Below, in pieces: positions 7,584 to 13,030 of a DNA stretch of 13,323 nucleotides. The position numbers and the translations under genes were made by a program. Source of the DNA: RYN-417 sp043745485. GTDB lineage: Bacteria; Patescibacteriota; Saccharimonadia; Saccharimonadales; JACDBH01. Location of the stretch: positions 1 to 13,323 of the forward strand of contig JAYTSU010000040.1 of NCBI GenBank assembly GCA_043745485.1, written 5' to 3'. The notes under the pieces were generated by a model. It saw only the letters and a program-made list of their open reading frames with translations, was not told the DNA's origin and searched no databases. Every line of letters begins with the position of its first letter. The stretch's first letter is position 1.

Positions 7584-8486
7584 CTACACATTAATAAGGC
7601 GGGCAGTTTTTTTGCTGAACGCAATGTGATAGTTTTTATCGAGAACCAACATTGTTTTGGGCCGGGCAGTTTTTATTGCGATTGTAGCCTTTTCTAGATG
7701 TCGTCTGTCAAATTCACGCTTTCCGTTAGTCCTGAGCCATTCTCCTACCAGCTCTCTCGCAACAGCGTGCGGCAACATAGCGACGTCATTACGATGAAGC
7801 GATGCAGTGTCTGGCTGCATATGTAAAATAGTACGCAGTTCATTGTCAATTGCGTGGTTCAGATCAGCTTGCCGGCGAGTAATTTGTTTTAGCTGTTCAA
7901 ATTTTTCTGGAGATAATTCCCGTACACGCTGCAACACTTGGCGTCTTATATAATTACGTCGGATCCGTAAGTCAAGATTGGTGGTGTCTTCGTGCCAAAG
8001 TAAATTATTCTTTAGAGCGTATTCTGTAAGGTGCTGTTTTGGCAGATGTAAAAGCGGCCGGATGATTCCATCAATAGATTTGAGCGAACTCATGCCCTTG
8101 CGACCGGTTCCCCGAAATAAGTTATGCGTTACTGTTTCTAAAACGTCATCAAAATGATGTGCGGTAATAATCCCGTCAGCTTTGGTGTTTTTTTTGACGC
8201 TGCGTAAAAAATCATAGCGAGCCTTCCGAGCAGTATCTTCACTTGTTGCAGTACCTAAGTTCCCCTCGGCGTATACAAACGGTATTTTGTAGCGCTTTGC
8301 TGCTGCTGCAACTAAAAGCCTGTCCGCACGCGAGTCTGGTCGTATTCCGTGATCGAAATGAGCAACCGTTATAGTAACAGCTGGTATCTGCCTTAAAATA
8401 TCCAGCAAGGTCATAGAGTCAACACCACCGCTTATTGCAGCAACGTAGTGCCCTGGTGCAATTCTGATTGTTTTAACTATATTCAC
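7584..8486 (-). CDS. tilS: tRNA(Ile)-lysidine synthase TilS, short form
   Basis: Converts C34 of the CAU-anticodon tRNA-Ile to lysidine with ATP and lysine so that it reads AUA. The N-type ATP pyrophosphatase loop is SGGVDS (19-24), followed by VAHFDHGIR (41-49), TAHHFDDVLET (108-118) and the tRNA-recognition region DTTNLDLRIRRNYIR (167-181). In many TilS proteins the third motif reads HHxDDQxET; here the Q is V. At 300 residues it has the catalytic core and a short central helical region but no C-terminal TilS domain, like other small TilS proteins and unlike the roughly 430-residue E. coli enzyme. The start is a GTG at 8486; no Shine-Dalgarno is present, but TGGTAGAAT ends 7 bases upstream. 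Stop TAG. It is divergent from cnnM and upstream of ftsH. Confidence 0.94.
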   Translation of the reverse strand: MNIVKTIRIAPGHYVAAISGGVDSMTLLDILRQIPAVTITVAHFDHGIRPDSRADRLLVAAAAKRYKIPFVYAEGNLGTATSEDTARKARYDFLRSVKKNTKADGIITAHHFDDVLETVTHNLFRGTGRKGMSSLKSIDGIIRPLLHLPKQHLTEYALKNNLLWHEDTTNLDLRIRRNYIRRQVLQRVRELSPEKFEQLKQITRRQADLNHAIDNELRTILHMQPDTASLHRNDVAMLPHAVARELVGEWLRTNGKREFDRRHLEKATIAIKTARPKTMLVLDKNYHIAFSKKTARLINV

Positions 8487-8493
8487 TATTATT

Positions 8494-8502
8494 ATTCTAC
8501 CA
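8494..8502 (-). promoter_or_regulatory. Extended -10 promoter of tilS, apparently leaderless
   Basis: TGGTAGAAT on the minus strand (TGn plus 5 of 6 matches to TATAAT), with exactly 7 bases to the GTG at 8486. A start of transcription 7-8 bases after the -10 would fall on or next to the first base of the start codon. No clear -35. Confidence 0.55.
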
Positions 8503-8585
8503 GCCTGGAACTTTAAAGCCTTGTTCTACTCAATCAATATCCTGTCAGAATATTTTCCGTACTCTCCTTCATAAGTTGTAATTTA

Positions 8586-8594
8586 TGCTATAAT
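8586..8594 (+). promoter_or_regulatory. Extended -10 promoter of the CNNM gene
   Basis: TGCTATAAT (TGn plus perfect TATAAT), with 10 bases to the ATG at 8605. The expected transcript would begin near 8601 with a leader of about 4 nt and no Shine-Dalgarno. No clear -35. It forms a divergent pair with the tilS promoter 84 bp away; the 118-bp tilS-cnnM gap holds nothing else recognisable. Confidence 0.7.
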
Positions 8595-8604
8595 CGATCC
8601 CTAT

Positions 8605-9576
8605 ATGGAAATTGTTCTCACAGTGTTAGAAGTAGTGGCGTTTATAACTATGTCTGCTATTTGCTCTGGTCTTAATATCTCTCTTATGTCGCTTGATGTT
8701 TCGGATCTTGAGCGCAAAGCTCGTCATGGAAATAAAGCAGCTAAACGCGTGTTACCACTCCGCCGAAACAGCCACTTAAGCCTTGCGAGCATTTTGCTTA
8801 CAAACGTTGCTGTAATATCCGCTACATCACTAGTACTAGAACATCGCTTCAACGGTCTTATTGCAGGCTTTGCAAGTACGTTGCTTATAGTTGTGTTTGG
8901 CGAAATATTACCACAAGCATTTTTTCTAAAACAAGCTTTAAAAATCACCTCACGACTGGCCGGAGTCCTGCGCATCATGAATATAATCACCTACCCCGTA
9001 TCAAAGCCACTTCAGATGCTTCTCGACGAGGTTTTTGGACCCGAACTAGCCAAGCTCCATTCACGCCGTGAACTCGGGATGATTATTTCTGACCATATCG
9101 CGTCTACTAACAGCGAGCTCGATGAAGATGAAGTTGAGATTATGCGCGGTGCATTGAGCCTGAGTAGCAAACGGGTACGTGATATAACGACAAGCATAAA
9201 CGATGTCTATTGGATGACGCTCGAAACAGTCATTGACGCAGCAAAAATTGATGAGATTAAAGAGGAAAACTGGAGCCGCATCCCGATTTTAAACAAAGAC
9301 CGAACCGAAGCGTACGGCGTACTGCTCATGAAAGACCTCGTCGATATCGACTTTGACGAGCATAGCTATAGGGTCGAAGAACTTCCGCTTAAAGTTACTG
9401 AGACTGTCGGCAGTATGACCGCACTTGATACTATGTTTAGAAAATTTATAGGTGCCCACACGCACCTGATGCCTGTTGAGCGCAATGACGAGATTATTGG
9501 CATTGTCACCATCGAGGACCTTATCGAAGAAATCATTGGTCACGAGATTGAGGACGAATCCGACCTAGAGCTCTAG
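8605..9576 (+). CDS. CNNM (DUF21) transmembrane protein with CBS pair, eukaryote-like
   Basis: A 323-residue membrane protein of the CNNM/CorB family, linked to Mg2+ (or Co2+) transport. The CNNM domain spans about 1-145: SGLNISLMSLD (21-31), the basic-rich KRVLPLRRNSHL (47-58), LLTNVAV (64-70), and FGEILPQ (98-104) with the helix break expected in the fold. An acidic connecting region (170-180) leads to a CBS pair (about 190-250 and 258-315), with SRIPIL (224-229) and GIVTIEDLIEEIIGHEI (299-315). The motifs SGLN, LMSLD, FGExxPQ and YPVSK are closer, by recall, to animal and yeast CNNMs than to usual CorC-type proteins, which have a C-terminal CorC/HlyC domain that is absent here. The ATG at 8605 follows an extended -10 by 10 bases. 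Stop TAG; tRNA-Met begins 42 nt later. No haemolysin role should be read from old family names. Confidence 0.88.
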   Translation: MEIVLTVLEVVAFITMSAICSGLNISLMSLDVSDLERKARHGNKAAKRVLPLRRNSHLSLASILLTNVAVISATSLVLEHRFNGLIAGFASTLLIVVFGEILPQAFFLKQALKITSRLAGVLRIMNIITYPVSKPLQMLLDEVFGPELAKLHSRRELGMIISDHIASTNSELDEDEVEIMRGALSLSSKRVRDITTSINDVYWMTLETVIDAAKIDEIKEENWSRIPILNKDRTEAYGVLLMKDLVDIDFDEHSYRVEELPLKVTETVGSMTALDTMFRKFIGAHTHLMPVERNDEIIGIVTIEDLIEEIIGHEIEDESDLEL

Positions 9577-9593
9577 CTAACAGATACGAAAGA

Positions 9594-9602
9594 TGCTACA
9601 AT
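9594..9602 (+). promoter_or_regulatory. Extended -10 promoter of tRNA-Met
   Basis: TGCTACAAT (TGn plus 5 of 6 matches to TATAAT), 16 bases before the mature tRNA 5' end, predicting a start near 9609. It may also drive the downstream PAP2-kinase-flippase gene, which begins only 23 bases after the tRNA. Confidence 0.55.
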
Positions 9603-9618
9603 TGGCGAGTTATTTTAC

Positions 9619-9695
9619 GGCGATGTAGCTCAGTTGGTTAGAGCACAGGACTCATAAGCCTGGGGTCACAAGTTCGAATCTTGTCATCGCTACCA
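9619..9695 (+). tRNA. tRNA-Met(CAT), elongator type, CCA encoded
   Basis: A 77-nt cloverleaf: 7-bp acceptor stem GGCGATG/CATCGCT, D arm GCTC/GAGC, anticodon loop CTCATAA (anticodon CAT), variable loop GGGTC, T arm ACAAG-TTCGAAT-CTTGT, A73 and an encoded CCA. The body strongly resembles the E. coli elongator tRNA-Met (AGTTGGTTAGAGCACA, ACTCATAA, GGGGTCACA); the first base pair rules out the unpaired C1-A72 type of initiator tRNA. A lysidine-modified tRNA-Ile2 also has CAT and cannot be fully excluded, although the D and variable regions fit Met better. Two oddities are a G1-U72 wobble and an A31-G39 mismatch closing the anticodon loop. Confidence 0.93.
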
Positions 9696-9718
9696 TTTTT
9701 ATAACTCAGAAATTATAA

Positions 9719-12091
9719 ATGACAAAACCTTCCTTACAATCATTCATGAGTTACTTTAGCAAGCAAGAGCGTGATCCGCGCTATGTCTTTGTACTCATTG
9801 GTTCAGGCACACTCTTACTGTTATGCAGCCTACAGGTTTTAAGTAAGGGTCTGTTTGACAGTGTCGAAAGACCGATTTTTAATTTTTTTAATGGCTTACC
9901 GCAAGTATTGCATGGTGTGATGCTGGGAATTACCCAATTTGGTGGTTTAGGAGGTCTATTATTTTGGATGGCAGTTGGTTGGTATCTTGTTAATAGACGC
10001 GCTGCATTTACGGTGTTTTGGACAGGTTTTATCGCTTGGTTACTTGCAAAAGTGGGCAAAGGCTATTTTGGACGTGGTCGACCACTCGCCTTGTTACATA
10101 ATGTAAATATATTCAAAGGCGAAATCTTTTCTGGCAATGGTTTCCCATCTGGTCATGCTACTTTTTCTGCTGCTTGCGCAACGGTGCTGTATTACCAAGT
10201 TCCAAAAAAATACCGTAAATATATCCTGCTCATCGTCTTGCTAGTCGGCATAAGTCGTATGTATTTGGGCGCACACTTTCCGCTTGATGTTGTCGGCGGT
10301 TGGGCACTGGGTGCCTTCACCGCATCTGTTTCGATGTTATTGTTTGGTGTTTCAAGAAAAGGTTTGTCTATTAGGAAACTACAAAGTTTCTTAACTAAAA
10401 AGGGCTATGACGTTAAGTCATTGAGCTTCGCCAATGTTGATGCGCGTGGTTCTAAGCCACTATTCATGACACTAGCAAACGGGCAAAAATATTTTGGTAA
10501 ACTTTTTGGAGTCCAAGAACACGCGGCAGACTGGCTGTTTAAAATATTCCGCTTTTTCCGCTATAAAAACCTCCAGGCAGAGGAACCATACACAAATAGT
10601 CGGCGCAATATTGAGATAGAGTCATTTGCCATGCTTTGGGCACGTCAAGCAGGTGTCCGTGTGACTAAAATTCTCGACCTTCTCCACTACGGTAGCTCGT
10701 GGCTCCTACTGCAAGAAAAGATCGAAGCCAAGCCGCTTTCAGAACATGGACGGCTCAAACAAGAATCGTTAGTAGATGCCTGGAAGCAAGTGTCCAAACT
10801 CCATTCCGCTAATATTGCTCACCGTGACCTGCGTGCTGCAAACTTGATGATAGACACGTCTGGCCAGGCCTGGATTATAGATTTTGGATTTGCCGAAGTT
10901 TCTGCCAACAAACAACGCCAATACATGGACATTGCCGAACTACTCATGTCCATGAGCCTCGTTGTTGGTGTTGAGCGTACAGTAGATGCAGCTTACAAAT
11001 CTACTGACCATACGTATTTAAAAAGAGCCCTGCCCTACTTACAAAAAGCTGTATTTAGTGGTGCTACCACCAAGCAACTCAAACAAAACAAAGGCCTACT
11101 AGCAGAACTGCGTGATGCATTAAAAGATAAACTTCGCATTAAAGATGACATTCAAGTTGCCAATATTGAGCGAATAAATAGTAAAAAAATACTAAATATC
11201 GGGCTCCTTGCTGTTTTTATTTATATCATTGCTCCCCAATTTGGTAGCTTCAAATACGCATTTGGTTCGATACACCTCACGCACCTTTTATGGCTGATCC
11301 CTCTCGGGATTGCCTCACTCTTAACCTATGTGTTTACGGGCTTTATTTATGTATCACTGGCGCAAGTTCCACTCAATATTTTTCCCGCCTCAATGGTACA
11401 ACTGGCTGCGTCTTTTATGAGTAAGATTCTCCCGGGCGGCATTGGTGGTACTAGCTTAAATGCAAAATACTTAACGCGCGCAGGTATGGATCCAGCCGAC
11501 GCAACTGCAGTGATTGCAGCCCAAGGAGTGATTGGTTTTATAATGTTTAGCATCCCGCTCGCACTTTTCTTGTTTTTAAGCGGACAAGGATTGTCGAAGC
11601 TTATTCATATTAAGTTTCGCCTCGCGTACTTTGTTATGTTCGCGATAGTTATGCTGATTGTTACTATTGTGCTCGCGACTATTTCATCTGTTCGGAAATG
11701 GCTCTTTGAGAAGCTGCTCCGATTTATTTCAAGCATACGTGACGTCTCAACTCCATCACGTGAACTTGTACTTGCTGCCTTGTCATCATTCGCAGTTACC
11801 CTAAGCTACATTGCATGTTTATATGCTTCCTTCCGTGTCCTCGGTGTCCAACTAGGCATCACTTCCGCCATATTCATCTATGCAACAGCAGTCATTGCAA
11901 AAAGTGCTGTCCCAACTCCTGGCGGCCTCGGCCCGCTGGAGGCTGCGATGATCGCAACTATGGTGGCGCTTGGTGCCGGCAGAGAAGCAGCGTTTTCTAC
12001 CGTTATCGTCTACAGACTCGCAACATTCTGGCTACCAATTCCATTTAGTCTCTTAGCCTACAAATACATTACTAAAAAACAGCTTATTTAA
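9719..12091 (+). CDS. PAP2 phosphatase / kinase-like / LPG-synthase-type membrane domain fusion
   Basis: A 790-residue three-part protein. (1) PAP2 lipid phosphatase, about 1-212: all three motifs are intact, K114-x6-R121-P122, PSGH (143-146) and S179-R180-x5-H186-x3-D190, in several membrane helices. (2) A soluble kinase-like domain, about 225-485: a candidate ATP-binding lysine K261, glutamate E299 or E301, catalytic loop HRDLRAANL (368-376) and DFG (388-390), resembling bacterial lipopolysaccharide/aminoglycoside-type kinases. (3) LPG_synthase_TM/UPF0104 membrane domain, about 490-785: LPGGIGGTSLNAKYL (571-585) and PTPGGLGPLEA (732-742) in about eight helices, without the soluble GNAT-like domain that adds lysine in MprF. 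Dephosphorylation and flipping of a lipid, controlled or matched by the kinase, is inference. The ATG lies 23 nt after the tRNA CCA end, with no Shine-Dalgarno. The TAA stop overlaps the convergent yqeG stop by 4 bp. Confidence 0.9.
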   Translation: MTKPSLQSFMSYFSKQERDPRYVFVLIGSGTLLLLCSLQVLSKGLFDSVERPIFNFFNGLPQVLHGVMLGITQFGGLGGLLFWMAVGWYLVNRRAAFTVFWTGFIAWLLAKVGKGYFGRGRPLALLHNVNIFKGEIFSGNGFPSGHATFSAACATVLYYQVPKKYRKYILLIVLLVGISRMYLGAHFPLDVVGGWALGAFTASVSMLLFGVSRKGLSIRKLQSFLTKKGYDVKSLSFANVDARGSKPLFMTLANGQKYFGKLFGVQEHAADWLFKIFRFFRYKNLQAEEPYTNSRRNIEIESFAMLWARQAGVRVTKILDLLHYGSSWLLLQEKIEAKPLSEHGRLKQESLVDAWKQVSKLHSANIAHRDLRAANLMIDTSGQAWIIDFGFAEVSANKQRQYMDIAELLMSMSLVVGVERTVDAAYKSTDHTYLKRALPYLQKAVFSGATTKQLKQNKGLLAELRDALKDKLRIKDDIQVANIERINSKKILNIGLLAVFIYIIAPQFGSFKYAFGSIHLTHLLWLIPLGIASLLTYVFTGFIYVSLAQVPLNIFPASMVQLAASFMSKILPGGIGGTSLNAKYLTRAGMDPADATAVIAAQGVIGFIMFSIPLALFLFLSGQGLSKLIHIKFRLAYFVMFAIVMLIVTIVLATISSVRKWLFEKLLRFISSIRDVSTPSRELVLAALSSFAVTLSYIACLYASFRVLGVQLGITSAIFIYATAVIAKSAVPTPGGLGPLEAAMIATMVALGAGREAAFSTVIVYRLATFWLPIPFSLLAYKYITKKQLI

Positions 12092-12642
12092 GGACTTGTA
12101 TTCCGATACTTCGGTAGTAGAGAATTAGTAAATTTCTTTTCTTTTTCTGATATAAAACGATCTATCGAACCGTGATTGGGCCCAAGTTTATAAACGAGCA
12201 ATGAATATATCCCTGCCCTGTTAGCGCCCAACATATCTTGGATATACCGATCCCCTATCATCACTACTTCGTAAGGTTCGAGGTTTAGCTCCTTCAAAGC
12301 ACTCAAATAATAACGCTTAGATGGTTTTCCAAAAAATCCATGTGGATGAATGACTCCGTGAGCATGTAGGTCTTCTTTGAGTGTTTTTAACGACCTGCTT
12401 TTTGGCCGATTGGTAGCAATGTATATTTTTATTCCTGATGCTTGTAACGAGTCGCCAATTTTTTTATCTACTGCAAAGGTACTGCGGCTCACTACCGTTC
12501 CATCAAGATCAATCAAACACGCTCGGATGCCAATTTTTTTTAGATACGCAAAATCAACAGCTGCTACCGATTCACTGATAAAATCAGGCACAAAATCAAA
12601 GCCACGTATTTTACCATCACCTAAGTTGGCTCGTTCTCTCAT
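12088..12642 (-). CDS. yqeG: YqeG-family HAD phosphatase
   Basis: A 184-residue cytoplasmic HAD-superfamily hydrolase. Motif I is DLDGT (45-49; nucleophile D45, acid/base D47), motif II IATNRP (75-80), motif III K106 in GKPSKR and motif IV GDRYIQDMLGANRAG (130-144). The N-terminal VPDFISESVAAVDFAYLKKIGI is characteristic of the YqeG/GEP4 group, whose yeast member dephosphorylates phosphatidylglycerophosphate; the substrate here is not shown. A frame extension to a TTG at 12660 exists, but the ATG at 12642 is preferred: an extended -10 (TGGGATAAT) ends 6 bases before it and overlaps the extension. No Shine-Dalgarno. Convergent with the PAP2 fusion, with a 4-bp stop overlap (TTAA), so two lipid-phosphate phosphatase candidates sit tail to tail. 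Confidence 0.88.
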   Translation of the reverse strand: MRERANLGDGKIRGFDFVPDFISESVAAVDFAYLKKIGIRACLIDLDGTVVSRSTFAVDKKIGDSLQASGIKIYIATNRPKSRSLKTLKEDLHAHGVIHPHGFFGKPSKRYYLSALKELNLEPYEVVMIGDRYIQDMLGANRAGIYSLLVYKLGPNHGSIDRFISEKEKKFTNSLLPKYRNTSP

Positions 12643-12648
12643 AAAAAA

Positions 12649-12657
12649 ATTATCCCA
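12649..12657 (-). promoter_or_regulatory. Extended -10 promoter of yqeG, apparently leaderless
   Basis: TGGGATAAT on the minus strand (TGn plus 5 of 6 matches), ending 6 bases before the ATG at 12642, so transcription would begin at the A of ATG. It favours the 12642 start over the upstream TTG. No clear -35. Confidence 0.55.
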
Positions 12658-12693
12658 CAATTTATGATTCGACGAAAGTGATACATATTACTA

Positions 12694-12721
12694 AAAACCA
12701 CACCTGTGCAGATGTGGTTTT
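12694..12721 (-). terminator. Intrinsic terminator of a minus-strand small transcript
   Basis: A 9-bp perfect stem, AAAACCACA with TGTGGTTTT, and a 10-base loop. On the minus strand the stem runs into TTTTT, giving the hairpin-plus-U-tract form. It lies 19 bases after the TAA of the 41-codon ORF and between yqeG and the rest of the region. Read on the plus strand it also has TTTT, but no plus-strand gene ends there (yqeG starts leftward just beside it), so minus-strand use fits best. Confidence 0.65.
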
Positions 12722-12740
12722 AGCTTTAGCGTTGAGCTAT

Positions 12741-12866
12741 TTATAACTTTGCGATATCGCAGTCAATAGCTGCAAATTGACTATCGGTGGTTGGTAAAAA
12801 TTCGTACGCTAATTGCGTGAGTAATGACATTTTGTTTTTTCGCTTTCTATTTTGTTTTAGTTTCAT
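12741..12866 (-). CDS. Possible small protein, 41 codons, unrecognised
   Basis: ATG at 12866 to TAA at 12741; an internal in-frame ATG at 12830 would give 29 residues. The N-terminal 12 residues are very basic (K, R, N, Q), encoded by an A-rich repeat region, and the remainder (MSLLTQLAYEFLPTTDSQF onward) is mixed and mildly acidic, so the 29-residue form may be the real one. No family is recognised and no Shine-Dalgarno is obvious. Support comes from context: a consensus promoter (12906-12934) upstream and a terminator (12694-12721) downstream frame the ORF. The same DNA holds nested inverted repeats at its 3' end, so a regulatory RNA is an equally plausible reading. Confidence 0.35.
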   Translation of the reverse strand: MKLKQNRKRKNKMSLLTQLAYEFLPTTDSQFAAIDCDIAKL

Positions 12867-12899
12867 TTTGTTTTGCCATTTTTTATTTTGTTAATGACA
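12822..12899. repeat. Four ATTTTGTT repeats between two copies of TAATGACA
   Basis: ATTTTGTT starts at 12829, 12849, 12865 and 12885 (spacings 20, 16 and 20 bases). The first copy overlaps by one base the TAATGACA at 12822-12829, and the last overlaps by one base the TAATGACA at 12892-12899. On the minus strand, in the leader and start region of the small ORF, the unit reads AACAAAAT, and two of the copies supply the A-T of the in-frame ATG codons. Possible roles are protein or RNA binding sites; low-complexity chance is possible. Confidence 0.55.
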
Positions 12900-12905
12900 A
12901 GCTTA

Positions 12906-12934
12906 ACTATACATTATGCTTGTGCTTTTGTCAA
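12906..12934 (-). promoter_or_regulatory. Consensus-like promoter of the minus-strand small transcript
   Basis: On the minus strand TTGACA (12934-12929), a 17-base spacer and TATAGT (12911-12906). Transcription would start near 12899, giving an RNA of roughly 205 nt ending at the terminator at 12694-12721. One of only two full -35/-10 promoters of this quality in the window. Confidence 0.7.
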
Positions 12935-12947
12935 GTATATATATAAT
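12920..12947 (+). promoter_or_regulatory. Candidate plus-strand promoter overlapping the minus-strand one
   Basis: TTGTGC (12920-12925), a 16-base spacer and a perfect TATAAT (12942-12947). It would start transcription near 12954 and give the RRM gene a leader of about 200 nt. It physically overlaps the minus-strand TTGACA at 12929-12934, so the two polymerases would compete. Confidence 0.45.
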
Positions 12948-12987
12948 ATTTATTGTCTACACCCCTGTTGATATTCTAAGGTTTGCA

Positions 12988-13016
12988 TTGCATAAAACGG
13001 TCGTTCGTGCTTTACT
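12988..13016 (+). promoter_or_regulatory. Second candidate promoter for the RRM gene
   Basis: TTGCAT (12988-12993), a 17-base spacer ending in TGC and TTTACT (13011-13016; 4 of 6). It would give a leader of about 135 nt that still contains the whole SD-pairing stem. Weaker than the candidate at 12920-12947 by -10 match. Confidence 0.3.
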
Positions 13017-13030
13017 ATTAGGTACAGGTA

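Noticed and set aside
7572..7584. A 13-base sequence after tilS (AAGCTAAAACCAC) whose reverse complement recurs at 12714-12726 by the small terminator
   Set aside because: A few 13-base matches are expected by chance in 13 kb counting both strands, and the copy near tilS forms no hairpin.
12643..12660. Six-codon extension of yqeG to a TTG
   Set aside because: The extended -10 TGGGATAAT overlaps these codons, and the ATG at 12642 sits at the expected transcription start.
12377..12667. Plus-strand open frame of 96 codons over yqeG
   Set aside because: It is antisense to a well-conserved HAD phosphatase, has no recognisable domain, and has neither ribosome site nor promoter.
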